Shown one piece after another: positions 23,873 through 34,229 of a DNA stretch of 64,000 bases. Within the stretch, counting starts at the first letter, position 1. Each line of letters opens with the position of its first letter. Below the pieces are notes generated by a model, which was given only the letters and a program-made list of their open reading frames with translations, did no database searches and was not told the DNA's origin. The translations under genes were made by a program, and so were the position numbers. Source of the stretch: Paraphaeosphaeria minitans (lineage: Eukaryota > Ascomycota > Dothideomycetes > Pleosporales > Didymosphaeriaceae); contig WJXW01000002.1 of NCBI GenBank assembly GCA_015832175.1, positions 3,224,001 to 3,288,000 of the forward strand, written 5' to 3'.

Positions 23873-25087
23873 TCACGTCTTCCCAAATACGAAAACACCC
23901 TTCCCCTCCCGGTACCCATCCAGCGTGTCCTTCACCTTCCCAATCAGCTCTTCGCCCTTCGTCTCCCATTCCCACGTGATCTTGTCCATGGGCGTATCCG
24001 TGAACATCCCCCGTCTTGTCATCTCTAGCACATCCGCCACCGTCTTCTTCTTCTCCTCAGGATGTCGCTGCGCCCACCGGCTCACCCAGAATCCATGGAA
24101 GTGGATATCCTTGAAGATGAGCATGGAGGCCGGGATGGTAAGCGGCTGCTTGCTCATTGCGCCGTACGTGACGAAGTGTGTTTCGGAGGCGAGCAGCTTC
24201 GCCATGGCAGTGGCCGCCTTGCCGTTGACGCAGTTGAGCGCGAGACGGATGGGTGCGCGGCCGCCGTTCGTCCATTCCTTGGCCATGTCGCGGATCCCCT
24301 GAGACTGCAGCTCGGCATCGGTGATGACGATGTCCGCGCCCATCTCTTTGAGTTCGGTCTTCAGCTTGTCCTCGGCAGCCTTGTCATCCCTGCCCCTGAT
24401 CACGTTGATGCTTTTGAGTCCCCACTGCCTGCCGAGCTGGATGGCCGCGCGCCCCACGCCCGAGTTCGCGCCGTTTTGGATGAAGAAGTCGCCTTCCTTG
24501 AGGTCCACAAAGTCGCGCAGCATGCGGTAGGCGGTGCATGGGTTGATGCTGACGGTGCCGGCCTGCACGGCAGAGATGCCTTCGCGCATTGCATCGTCCA
24601 GCTTCACAACGTCCTCAACCCGCGCGGCCGCGTGCGTCCGCCATGTCCCAAAGCCAGGCCCGTTCATGATGACCCAGTCGCCCTTTTTGAAGCCCGCCTC
24701 TTTGGGCTTCGACCCCAGCGCGATTATTTCCGCTACGCCTTCATTCCCCGCGACGGCGATGGGGTTTGGAGTGCTGAGCGAGGTCGTGAATGTGGGTTTG
24801 GAAGGGTACACGCCCTGGATTTGGTTGATGTCTGCGGGATTGATAGGTGATGCGAGGAAACGGAGCGTCATTAAGTCGCCATGGGGCGGGGAAATTGAGT
24901 GCGAGTGCAGCGACAGCACCGCAGGCGGATCGCCGTAGTCCTTGAATGTGAGTGCTTTGGCTTGTTCGTAGCCATACGCTGCGATGCCGCGTCTGTGTGC
25001 GTGGACGGGGCTCTTCCGGAGGCATTGGAGGGGCCTAACGCCCATTCTCGCTGCCTTTGGAGCTGTAGACAGCGTTTTCGATGCCAT
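23873..25087 (-). CDS. ETR1: Mitochondrial trans-2-enoyl-CoA/ACP reductase
   Basis: ETR1/MECR performs the last, NADPH-dependent step of mitochondrial fatty acid synthesis, which supplies lipoic acid precursor and supports respiration. Single exon, 404 aa. The first 40 residues are basic, Ser/Ala-rich and without acids (MASKTLSTAPKAARMGVRPL...), a mitochondrial targeting peptide. The medium-chain reductase fold follows: PINPADINQIQGVYPSKP includes the family's catalytic tyrosine. NEGVAEIIALGSKPKEAGFK, then GPGFGTWRTHA and the Rossmann motif NGANSGVGRAAIQLGRQWGL complete the picture. No zinc-binding cysteines, as expected for this branch. Length and order match the family. Divergent from the oxidoreductase to its right. 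Confidence 0.93.
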   Translation of the reverse strand: MASKTLSTAPKAARMGVRPLQCLRKSPVHAHRRGIAAYGYEQAKALTFKDYGDPPAVLSLHSHSISPPHGDLMTLRFLASPINPADINQIQGVYPSKPTFTTSLSTPNPIAVAGNEGVAEIIALGSKPKEAGFKKGDWVIMNGPGFGTWRTHAAARVEDVVKLDDAMREGISAVQAGTVSINPCTAYRMLRDFVDLKEGDFFIQNGANSGVGRAAIQLGRQWGLKSINVIRGRDDKAAEDKLKTELKEMGADIVITDAELQSQGIRDMAKEWTNGGRAPIRLALNCVNGKAATAMAKLLASETHFVTYGAMSKQPLTIPASMLIFKDIHFHGFWVSRWAQRHPEEKKKTVADVLEMTRRGMFTDTPMDKITWEWETKGEELIGKVKDTLDGYREGKGVFVFGKT

Positions 25088-25416
25088 TGTCGCGTATCAG
25101 TAGCCCAATATGCAGCGTTGGTGGTGGCCTGCAGAATTGCAGCTCGAACGATGTTCGCGCGACGTTGGAGTTAGGTATGACGTTGGCGCCAGCCGAGGCT
25201 GGTGGGGACAACCCTCAACACCACGCCAAGCATCTAGAGCGCGCATCTCCGCGACCTGCTAATCTGATAGCAGCTGCGGGGGAGGAACTGTACATCTTTT
25301 AACATTCTAGTCCCCACACGAACACGCTCTGGAGCACTATATATCACAAAGGCTCACATCGTGAAGACGGATAGTCTTTTGCTTTTTACATCGATCGGTA
25401 AAGACATAAATCAGCC
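25088..25416. promoter_or_regulatory. Shared divergent promoter with TATA element
   Basis: This 329-bp gap lies between ETR1 (leftward) and the Gfo/Idh/MocA gene (rightward). TATATAT at about 25338-25344 lies 73-79 bp before the rightward ATG and is a plausible TATA box for that gene. Confidence 0.4.
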
Positions 25417-26755
25417 ATGGGCCCCATAAGAGTCGGCATCCTAGGCTACGGCTTCGCCTCTAAGTCTTTCCACCTGCCGTTCATCCGCGCCCTGCCATCC
25501 TCATACACTATCACCGCTATCCTTCAGCGCACCGAGGCCCCCTCCGATCTGTCCTCTGCCGCCAAGGGCTCCCATTGCACGGTCGATTTCCCGGTTATCA
25601 AGCACTACCGAGAAGTACAAGACTTCTTTGCCGATGAAGAGATAGATTTTGTAGTGGTGGCCACGCATGCGGAGCAGGCGATGAGGGCTGGGAAGAATGG
25701 TGCGTGAGTCTTGGGGCAGAGGAGAGAGTGAAGGGAGGATGAAGTCAAGATTAAAGCTAATTCTTATGCCGTACCATAGTCATCGTTGACAAACCCTTCG
25801 CCCGAACTACAGCAGAGGCAGATTCCGTAATCAGAGTCGCCAAGGAGACTGGTCGCATCGTGACTTGCTTCCAGAACCGTCGCTGGGTATGTTCGCTTTT
25901 CTCAGCTCAAGAATCGCTCAGGCTGGCAGGAAGGGACATAGGACGGCGACTTCCTCGAGCTCCGATCCCTCCTTGAAACCTCCGCCCTCGGCACCCCTGT
26001 CGAAGCAGAAATTCGCTATGACTTCGACCGCCCCCCCCTAGCTGCACCACATGACGGCCAAGGAATACACTCCTGGCTCGGGCCACCTGCACGGGCTCGG
26101 TATGTTATCCCATCTCTTTGCCTTCCCCTGCCTTCCGCACGAAGCTAGTAAGAACGCCTGGCATAAAGGCACCCACTCCCTCGACCAAGCCTTCGCGCTC
26201 TTCGGCCGGCCGGCGAGCGTAACCGCATTCCTGCGCTCTCAGCGTGCCGTTGAGAACCCCAATGCGCCCAGTGTAGTGGAAGATTCGTTCACAATTATCC
26301 TGCAATATGGTGGTGCGCAAAAGGACTTGCTCATCACCGTGAAGACGGCTGTTGTGTCGCCGATGGACAAGCAACTAAAATATTGGATCCGCGGAACGAA
26401 GGCGAGTTATATCAGATATCAACAGAGCAGCACGTGTCAGGAAGAATCGATATCTGCCGGTCTCATACCTACTGATGCTAATTTTGCCCGCGAAGAAGAC
26501 AATTTCCGTGGGACCTTGGCTAGCTATGTGAAAGTTGATAAGAAAATTCAGAGTTTCGACGAGGCGAGTCAGCGCTGGGTTGGAAGGGTCCCGAGCGTGA
26601 GAGGTAGGTGGCTGGGGCTGTATGAGAATGTCGCGGGGTATATAAAGGGCGAAAGTGAGCTGGAGGTTAAGGTGGAGGAGGTGCGGAATGTGTTGAGGTG
26701 CATTGAGTTGGCGAGGGAGAGCAGTGAGAAGGGGATGACTGTGGCATGGCATTGA
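25417..26755 (+). pseudogene. Gfo/Idh/MocA oxidoreductase, apparently broken
   Basis: NAD(P)-dependent sugar/inositol-type dehydrogenase family. Exons 25417-25699, 25780-25886, 25942-26099 and 26169-26755 give a near full-length family protein: Rossmann motif RVGILGYGFASKSFHLPFIR, then VIVDKPFARTTAEADSVI (conserved Glu/Asp-Lys-Pro), CFQNRRW, EAEIRYDFDRPP and GLGTHSLDQAFALFGRPASV, ending WLGLYENVAGYIKG. Inside exon 3, after DFDRPP, the frame breaks at an eight-C run (26031-26038), and the downstream frame (HHMTAKEYTPGSGH) is preceded by an in-frame TAG at 26039-26041 where the family usually has Trp. No intron repairs this without deleting conserved residues. Either a recent pseudogene or a sequence error plus a real nonsense change. 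Elsewhere coding quality is intact, so decay is young. Confidence 0.7.
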
Positions 26756-28159
26756 GCTGGGATGTCAGGTTGTGACGTAGAGGGTAAGAACTGCAAATGG
26801 GGACGAGGATTGTGGTGTAGTAGAAGGGGAGAGGAAAGGACAGGTAGAACGGCGGTACGTTATGACTAAGCGGTTTTGGAAGACCATAGTACACTGAGTC
26901 GCCCTAGGGTCATCTGTTCTTCGTGTTAATGCGAAATGTGCGCGAGTGGTGTCCAAAATTGAGGGAAATAGGGCGGCGTCTCGAGCACGATCTTGGAATC
27001 CAGAACAGACAAATAGAACACTCATGCTCGATAGATAATCAGAAGATAGAGGGGGCTCCAGACCTGAGTGTGGTGAAAGAAAGGCAGAAATAGGTGCGTC
27101 TCAACCGGTGAGGCCCCCGCCTTGCAAGGATCAGAACTCAGCCCCGCATACGCTCTTAGCCCATATGTAGCGTTCGACAACAGCTACCATGCTTCGAGGT
27201 GGAGCAGACCGGACATGAAGATCCATCCCTATCTACCTTCGGTGCAATATCGAGACTGGGTTCTCTCATGATTTTGTCCGGCTCGAAAGAGCAAACACCG
27301 TCTCCCAAAAACGTCTGCTACGATTTCAAAAGGGCCGTCTTTGCACGCATTGCTGTAAATTGGACTTCGCAAAGCTGAACCTACGAAGGCAAGAGATTGG
27401 GACGCTTGCATATCGCTTGTATATCTCTTGGAACAGAATAGAACTGCTTGATCAAGACCTGGCGAAAGTGCCAGCCCTCAAGATGATGAATGGGTCATTG
27501 AGCGGACCGAGCCCACATAATGCCTCTTCTGCTCTTTTTTCATCGAGATTGAATCGAGCAATCGAACGGAGGCTATTGTTGAAGCAAAGAAGCGAACGTC
27601 TCCGCTGAGGTATCGCCTGAAAGTGAAGATCCAGGAACTGCGACCATTGCCAGCAGGGTTTTAGTGTGAGTTAGATCAGCATGGCCTCCGATGGTAACAC
27701 GGCGAATTACACTAATCTCTAAAAGTTAAAAAGCAAGTTGTGCTTGGAAATTGACTCTGCCGCGAGCGATAAAACCATAGAACTTGGCGTTTGCCCATTC
27801 GTACGGGGAAAAACAACAAAGTTATATGAGGGTACTGATAGCTTCGAGAACTTGGTTCATATTTGCACAGTTTAAAGATACGTGTTATCAACCGTAAATT
27901 TGGGGTTGGCCACGTCTTGGATTCTGACCTGCGACAAATTCCATGTTCCCATTGAAAGTTGCATGGTTGTAAAAGACGTACCAAGATTTTGACTCATCGA
28001 CATCAAAAGTAAATGCATGGTTGTGGCTGACTTGGCGTCGGTCAGAGATGGCTGGACGTGCACGCGCTAAAAATAAGCTTAAATGTTAGCGCCGCTGGAT
28101 GGCGACGTCGCTCCAAATCTACGCACGATCCGGAGCAGCTCGCCCCCATCCTAATCACA
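26756..28159. other. Intergenic, no supported gene
   Basis: This 1.4-kb gap has only short frames (at most about 90 codons) without recognisable domains. The right 100 bp is the presumed promoter of the FAR1-domain gene, which is open upstream of its ATG only by chance (a GTG at 28058 heads the same frame). Confidence 0.45.
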
Positions 28160-29587
28160 ATGCGGCCTGCCCTCCATTCTGAGACCTCACACACCATCCC
28201 CGAGGATGTGTACACTTCGCTTTCGCACCAGCTTTCCAGCGTCACTTACCCCGCCTTCTCGGCGCATAACACTTCTACCTTCGGCGTATCATCCCCGCCC
28301 GAACAGCACGCGCTACCCTCACATATAGACCACACCGGCTTGCATCTCGATCCAAATCTATCACCAGAGTCTAGCCGGCACCCGAATGAGCCAGCCTCTT
28401 CAGCCGCTGCACATCATGGCTCCCATGACTTCACCGAACCCTCTATGCCCTCGGAACCTAGGACAATAGCCGCACCGCCTCCCATACCGCCAAGTACCGC
28501 TCCTCCGGGCCAGTTCGACATGCTACCCCCTTTGCCATCTACACACTCTACATGGCAAGCGCTCCACACGTACGCACAATCTCACGCCTCGGCTCATGGT
28601 TATGCCCTCTCCATCAATACCACCGCCAAGAATCGATCACGCATCAAGCTCGCATGCGTGTGCTACGGCGCCCCAAAGAACACACACAAGCTGACGCCCG
28701 AGACGAGAGTGAGGAAGAACAGGGTGAGCTACAAGACGGGCTGCAAGATGTGGATCGAAGGGAAGAAGGGCGAGGATGGACTGTGGGTCCTGCGTGTTGG
28801 CGAGGGCGCACATAACCACGAGGGAAGAGTCACCCAAGGATGGGCGGTGCAGCGGAAGCGGACGTGGGGTGTGCAAGGCGGCCGTGTCGGCACCGGCGGC
28901 GTTACAGCCCTGGAAGAGCAGGAACAGCAGCGCATGGACAGCGTTGATCACGGGCAGCCCACCCACGAGGACGACGTCCCGCCTGACGACACCATCTCAA
29001 CACCGGACAGGAGCAGCAACCGCAAAGCAAGCCACAGCCTTGAAAGCGGTGGCCTGGTCTGGAAGATCGTGGAGCAGGAGATGCTGCGCAAGGGTGTAGC
29101 GGGGCAAGGTCGCGACCGCGGCGTCGGCCGTACCGTCCAGATCCTGGAGGAGAAGCTGCCCGGCATCCACATCTTCAAGCGTGACGTGTACAATATCCGA
29201 GCGCAGATCAAGCGCGCGAGGAAGGCGGTGGGCCAACAGCTCGGAGAGAACCTCGCGCTCTCGGATTACGAGGAGCACGCCCTCTCGGACGCGGAAGCAT
29301 CGCCGCATGCGCTTCCTACCATCCATCACACCTACTTCTCGGCGTCGCATGACCATGGTGACCACGCACGGGGCGGCTTTGCGCAGATCGATCCCAACCT
29401 CATCGAACAGTGCAATTCCGCGCTCGAGGCGGTTCCGCGCAGCGAGGACGAAAAGACCGAGCTTGAACGATTACGGAGAGAGGTCGGTGGGCTGCGGCAC
29501 GCGCTTATGCTGCGGACAAAGGAGGTCGAGGAGAAGAACGCAGAGGTTGAAAATCTAAGGGTGCAGATCGAAATCGGGAATATGTGA
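28160..29587 (+). CDS. FAR1-type DNA-binding domain protein
   Basis: Likely nuclear DNA-binding protein of 475 aa, single exon. The first ATG (28160, context atcacaATGC) is chosen. Residues 1-125 are Ser/Pro/His-rich and disordered. Residues about 131-221 form a FAR1/WRKY-GCM1-like zinc domain: TWQALHTYAQSHASAHGYAL, then LACVCYG, TGCKMWIEG and GEGAHNHEG supply the Cys/Cys/His-x-His ligand set. A second conserved block at about 295-355 (GGLVWKIVEQEMLRKG, then IHIFKRDVYNIRAQIKRARK) resembles what follows the FAR1 domain in Mutator-like transposase relatives. A Leu/Glu coiled coil occupies about 430-475. There is no transposase catalytic domain, so this may be a domesticated transposon-derived regulator. 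Target unknown. Confidence 0.8.
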   Translation: MRPALHSETSHTIPEDVYTSLSHQLSSVTYPAFSAHNTSTFGVSSPPEQHALPSHIDHTGLHLDPNLSPESSRHPNEPASSAAAHHGSHDFTEPSMPSEPRTIAAPPPIPPSTAPPGQFDMLPPLPSTHSTWQALHTYAQSHASAHGYALSINTTAKNRSRIKLACVCYGAPKNTHKLTPETRVRKNRVSYKTGCKMWIEGKKGEDGLWVLRVGEGAHNHEGRVTQGWAVQRKRTWGVQGGRVGTGGVTALEEQEQQRMDSVDHGQPTHEDDVPPDDTISTPDRSSNRKASHSLESGGLVWKIVEQEMLRKGVAGQGRDRGVGRTVQILEEKLPGIHIFKRDVYNIRAQIKRARKAVGQQLGENLALSDYEEHALSDAEASPHALPTIHHTYFSASHDHGDHARGGFAQIDPNLIEQCNSALEAVPRSEDEKTELERLRREVGGLRHALMLRTKEVEEKNAEVENLRVQIEIGNM

Positions 29588-30275
29588 GAAATGGCGGGAC
29601 GGTTGGAGCGGGTGCGGCAGGCAGGCGTGGATTCGACGGTATACTTGTGGAGCGGACTGTTGGCTGTGTCTTAATGACTTTACGTTTGTGCTTTTGAACG
29701 CAGAGCACGAGTGCGTGCGAGAATACGCGTAGGCACTCTTTGATGAGTGCGTGTTTGCGTGTACGATGGGAGCACTGCCACATTCATCCGCTTCCGTGGC
29801 AAGGAAGATTATCTTCAGAGACGTGCAGTGGTCTTGGGGACAAGAGCATGGGTATTATACCTACTCTGGTCGCCGTGCTCACTAAATGCGATGCGTGACT
29901 GGCGGAACCTTACTATAGGGAGGTTGGATATCATAACTATAAACATCTGTCACTCCTCCTGACAGACGTCAAGGCAACAAGACAAACCCGCACATGGAAT
30001 CCCAACAGTTCAGACTGGACCGTGATGTCGTTTTTCGGAAGGCGGGATGAAGGGAACCACATCGAGTTCTCTACGAGAGCTTTTTGCTGGCTTTGAAAGG
30101 TGGAATTGTGTGAGAGACAAGGATGGAGGGAAAAGTGCGATTTTGTATGGGCCTGAGTCATCTAGGACGTGTCGGGATACCTGAGGCACCAAAAGAAGAA
30201 GAAAAAAAAAAAAGATTCGCTTTGATCTACAGTACATGCAAAAACCACCGACGCCCACGATGCGATGTATGACCC
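29588..30275. other. Convergent intergenic region
   Basis: This 688-bp stretch lies between the convergent FAR1-domain and FAD oxidase genes. It contains a 12-A tract near 30205-30216 and no supported gene; it should contain both 3' untranslated regions. Confidence 0.45.
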
Positions 30276-31735
30276 CTACAGTTTCGCCTCGGCCTTTTTG
30301 AACTCCTCCTCAAGCACCATGCCCACGGGCCCACCCCTCGACCCATCGCCAGCCCACTCCTCCTCGGGCACCCTCTCCTCCGGCCACCTCCACCTCTCCT
30401 TGAACTCCTCGGGCGTCCGTCCCTCCACGCACTCCAGGATGCTGTCCCCGATGACGGGCAGGAACTTGAAGCCGTGCCCGCTGCCGCCCGTCGCGACGAA
30501 CAGCCCTCTGTACCTTGGGTGGTGCGTGATGAGGAAGTCGCCGTCGCGCGTATCCGTGTACCAGCATATGCGGGTGGAGGTGAAGGGGCGCGAGGGCACG
30601 GCGAGCGAGGGGTGGATGGAGGCCAGGAAGTCGTTGCAGGCGCGGCGGCCTTCGGCGGGAATGACGAGGTTGGGGTCCGTGAGGTGGGTGTAGGGGAGCG
30701 ACACGGTGATGGTATTGTTGGGGTCTTGCGATTCGGGGTGCGGGATGGTGGTGGGGTTGAGGTAGCCGTGGCCGTGGCGGGCGATCTTCACCTTGCCCCC
30801 GCTCGGGGGGATCATGAAGAGCGCGTTGGAGAGGTTGAGGATGGTGGGCCGGTCCGCGAGGGCGGCTTCTTCGGCTGCCGAGATGGGCTTGTAGCACACT
30901 ACCTGGCCGGTGGATTTGCAGATGCCGCGCAGGTCGATGAGGGAAGCAGACCAGGCGCCCGCAGCGAGGATGGTGAGGTGGGCGCGAAGTTCGGAGCCGT
31001 CACCCAGCCTGGCGCCCGAGACGGTGTTGTCGTCGAAATCGAAGAGGAGTCTCTTGACCGAGGCGACTACGAAGTTCACGCGGTTGAACTTGTTCACTTC
31101 GTTCCGCAGCCAGACCATGGCGCCTTCCGCATCGGCCCAGCCAGAGCTCCAATTCACATATCCCGTGCTGCCACAGGCGTCATCCCGGGTGCGTTCCAGT
31201 CCGCATACTCTTGCGATCTCTTTCGCCGAGTCCAGTACTTCAATCTTGTCGGTGCCGATGTTCTCCACGTTGGCCAGCGAGTCGCCTACATATCGCTGCT
31301 CGGGGCCGCATGCGGTCAGGCAGAGGCCCGTCTCGTGGTAGTGTTCGGGGGCGAAGTCGGTGCGCCAGCGGTTCTGGGCGATGCTTGCGAGGCGTGCGTA
31401 GGGTGCGGCGGCATAGTCGGGGCGGATGATGCGTGACGAGTCGACCTGGATGCGCTGAGCATGCGATCAAGATAGGGATGCGATCAAGATAGGGATGCGA
31501 TCAAGATAGGGATGCGATCAAGATAGGGATGCGATCAAGAGTCCCGGACCGTCAGATCAGTTCGCAGAGCACTTACACTCGAGCCGTCGGTGGAAGGGAA
31601 CGAGTTCCTGTCTACTACGGTAATTGAAGTGTTCTTGTAGTGGGGATTTCTGCAGAGCGCCCAGGCGGTGGAGAGGCCGAAAGCACCGCTTCCGATGATG
31701 AGCACAGACGAAGGGGTATCATATGAGGACGCCAT
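30276..31735 (-). CDS. FAD-dependent amine oxidase, peroxisomal type
   Basis: FAD oxidoreductase of the D-amino-acid-oxidase fold, closest by eye to the fungal fructosyl-amino-acid/sarcosine/saccharopine oxidases. Exon 1 is 31735-31577 and exon 2 starts at 31454 or 31445 (two in-phase AG acceptors), giving about 442-445 aa. VLIIGSGAFGLSTAWAL (about 11-27) is the FAD Rossmann motif. VDSSRIIRPDYA, GYVNWSSGWADAEGA, LTILAAGAW and LFVATGGSGHGFKFLPVIGD (C-terminal FAD motif) follow family order. It ends EAKL-type (last three AKL), a PTS1 signal, so peroxisomal location is likely. The 117-132 nt intron contains a 17-bp minisatellite. Divergent from the OMS1-like gene. Substrate not determinable. Confidence 0.87.
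31463..31540. repeat. 17-bp minisatellite inside an intron
   Basis: 4.6 perfect copies of GCGATCAAGATAGGGAT fill most of the single intron of the FAD oxidase gene, between its donor (31576) and acceptor. The copies are identical, suggesting recent expansion. Confidence 0.9.
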
Positions 31736-32029
31736 GATGCAAGATTAATATATAGGATAGGTATGTACAAGTATATACAGAGTTACAAGAAAATAATCCA
31801 ATTTTTAGCCTTGCGTCGAGTAGTCTGCTGGACATTGCGGAGAAGCCGATATCGCGCAGTGCGGCTCTTGCCGGTATAAAATTCACGCCCTACCGGACTT
31901 AAGAGCGCGGAGCTTGGACCACAGCTTGGCAAAGACCCTGCGAGGAAAGAACGTTCGAGGTGAGCAACTTCCTTAATTGAACATCGACATCGATTCCTAC
32001 ACGACTGCCTGTGCCTCGATCGCGTCGAG
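31736..32029. promoter_or_regulatory. Divergent promoter region
   Basis: A 294-bp gap separates the leftward FAD oxidase and the rightward OMS1-like gene. TATA-like sequences (TATATAGG, about 31749-31756; GTATATAC, about 31770-31777) lie close to the oxidase start. The CATCGACATCG stretch precedes the OMS1-like ATG. Confidence 0.4.
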
Positions 32030-33145
32030 ATGGCCAAGCTCCCAAAGGTACCCAAGCGGATACCACCGAAGCCGCGCGTGGCACCGACGCCTTCACCGCG
32101 GTCGCGACCGCAGTATCCAGGACCCCGATCCAAACCATCAGGACCCAATCCGTCTGACACTGAACTGCGGAGGGTCGCGAAGGAAGTATGGGCAGAACGT
32201 CCCAGAATGTCGGACATCCGCATGCTGTCTGAAGAGCAGAAGCGTGCGCCGTCGTACATCAACAGGTTGCAGCGCTGGCGGCAAATACCCATCTTCCTCG
32301 GTGGGCTGACGGCCTTTGGCTTGGGCGTGTACTGCGTCCAACTCTACTATTCGGTATCCAACGCCGAGGTGCCGGAGAATCTACCCGACGACTTCATCGA
32401 CCGATTTGACAAGGAGGCCGACGGCTACGACGAGAAAGTCAACACGGCAGAGACGCTGCTCCTGCTCAACAAGCGGCGGAAGGATATGACGAGGAAGGCG
32501 CGCGGTCACGTACTGGAAGTCGCCGTGGGCACGGGCAGGAACATTCCCTTCTACCCGACCAAGCAGTGCGCTACGGTGACGTTGCTGGACTACAGCGCGC
32601 CCATGCTGGCGGTTGCGAAGAGGAAGTGGAAGGATACGCATCCGGAATTCTTCAGCCGCGTCTTCTTCAAACACCAGTCTGCGCTCGAGCCCATCATACC
32701 CCCGTTCGACGCGCAGCAAGGGTACGATACCGTGCTGCAAACCATGGGTGTCTGCTCGACGCCGGACCCCGTGAAGCTCCTGCACACCCTCGAAGCTGCG
32801 ACCAAGGAGGACGGGGGCCAGATATTGCTCCTCGAGCACGGCAAGTCGCACTACCAGTGGCTCAACAATCTGCTGGACAAGACGGCGCCAGGCCACGCGG
32901 ATGCGCACGGGTGCTTTTGGAACAAGGACGTGGGGAAGATTGTCGAGGAAAGCGGGCTCGAGGTTGTCAACATGAAGCGATACAACCTCGGCACCACCTG
33001 GTGGATAGAGCTCCGTCCCAGGCAAGGGCGAGGATACAAGCAAGCGCCGTCCCCTTCTGCTGCAGAGGGAGACGAGAAGGTTGTGGTGTCACAGGCGCCC
33101 GAGGCGATGGTTCCACAGCGGCCGTGGTGGAGTCTCTGGGGATGA
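32030..33145 (+). CDS. OMS1: OMS1-like mitochondrial methyltransferase
   Basis: SAM-dependent methyltransferase related to yeast Oms1, an inner mitochondrial membrane protein. Single exon, 371 aa. Residues 1-45 are Pro/Lys/Arg-rich and free of acids, a likely targeting region. One transmembrane helix spans about 86-107 (IPIFLGGLTAFGLGVYCVQL). DFIDRFDKEADGYDEKV precedes the fold. VLEVAVGTGRNIPFY at about 161-175 is SAM motif I, TLLDYSAPMLAVAK is motif II, GYDTVLQTMGVCSTPDPVKL is motif III, and ILLLEHGKSHYQWLNNLLDK follows. GCFWNKDVGKIVEESGLEVV matches the family's C-terminal part. The substrate of Oms1 proteins is not known to me. Confidence 0.85.
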   Translation: MAKLPKVPKRIPPKPRVAPTPSPRSRPQYPGPRSKPSGPNPSDTELRRVAKEVWAERPRMSDIRMLSEEQKRAPSYINRLQRWRQIPIFLGGLTAFGLGVYCVQLYYSVSNAEVPENLPDDFIDRFDKEADGYDEKVNTAETLLLLNKRRKDMTRKARGHVLEVAVGTGRNIPFYPTKQCATVTLLDYSAPMLAVAKRKWKDTHPEFFSRVFFKHQSALEPIIPPFDAQQGYDTVLQTMGVCSTPDPVKLLHTLEAATKEDGGQILLLEHGKSHYQWLNNLLDKTAPGHADAHGCFWNKDVGKIVEESGLEVVNMKRYNLGTTWWIELRPRQGRGYKQAPSPSAAEGDEKVVVSQAPEAMVPQRPWWSLWG

Positions 33146-33224
33146 TGTTGCTAGGAACACAGCATGTTAGCCGGGCAGGTGCAGCGCACCTGTCAAAAAG
33201 CGGGCGTCGCCGGCGGAAAGGAGC

Positions 33225-33294
33225 TCGTTTGCACACTGCACGATTATAGCTGCGGAGAGTCGTTTGTACACTGCACGATTATAGCTGCGGAGAC
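33225..33294. repeat. 35-bp direct duplication
   Basis: Two tandem copies of a 35-bp unit beginning TCGTTTGCACACTGCACG, differing by one or two bases, lie about 80 bp past the OMS1-like stop codon. Confidence 0.85.
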
Positions 33295-33991
33295 AGCTCC
33301 ATTGTGTCGCTTTGGACTCTGTGGGGAAGTGTGGATGAGGGGCAAACCACGCCGATGGGAAGATGATTGCAACTCAAGCGAGAACACGTCCAAGATGCAA
33401 TGCAGCTAGGCTGATTGGGTGGACCGCCCACTTCTTTCGACGTCTCCAACGCGATGGCGCGGACGAAGACGATGGTTGTGAGCGCACAGCACATGGTAGA
33501 CTATCTATCTATCTAATGGCACGGCCAAAGACAAGACATGCAGTAGGTGTGGTATGGTATCTATCTAATGGCAACAACACCAGGTCTTGCCTCAGCGCAT
33601 GCGGTAGGTAGGGTGGCGCCCGGTAGCTGAACCTGCATGACTCGACCGCTCCTTGTCTCGATAGCAAACAACCAACCAGAGAAATACTCTAGTGCTGGTC
33701 GCCGCGGATACGACTCCGCATCCGAAGCGCAGCAGGTGGTGGCGTACCGTTAGTCTGCTCGGTGCTGGGTTCTGCTAGTCTAGGCACTTTCTCCCTTGTC
33801 TAGTCGCGCCAGACCTTCCCACATTTCGGTGGGGAAAGTGACGAGCAAAACATCCGCCTTGTGTGATGTAAGCCGCCCGATTGGGACGGGATGCGCGGCG
33901 ATGGGCGAGGGGCAAGGGGCGACAGATGGGGCTCGCGTGCGTTGTCGTATGCCACGGTACACAGTACGCAGTAGGTAGGTAGATACGTGAA

Positions 33992-34229
33992 GACGATGGA
34001 TGGATGCATTGGCTTGTGAAGCAGGTTGCCAGTAGATACTTTGTAGACGATGGATGCGTGAAGAGGGTTCTCAGGACGTTGTAGATGCTGGATGCGTGAA
34101 GCAGGTTCCCAGTACTTTGTGGACCATGGAAGCACCGGCTTGTGAAGCAGGGATCCAGGCAGCTTCTCAGAAAGTTCCCAGTGCTTTGTAGACGATGGAT
34201 GCACCGGCTCGTGAAGCAGGGATCTGCCG
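33992..34229. repeat. Irregular tandem repeat, 38-69 bp units
   Basis: Five units start near 33992, 34046, 34084, 34122 and 34191. Each reads roughly GACGATGGATGCACCGGCTT, GTGAAGCAGGTTCCCAGT and ACTTTGTA. Unit length varies through internal insertions, with the two middle units both 38 bp. Confidence 0.8.

Noticed and set aside
26025..26050. Intron ending at the CCCCTAG to explain the break in the Gfo/Idh/MocA gene
   Set aside because: The only upstream GT in range is GTCGAAG, a poor donor, and its use would delete the conserved VEAEIRYDFDRPP segment.
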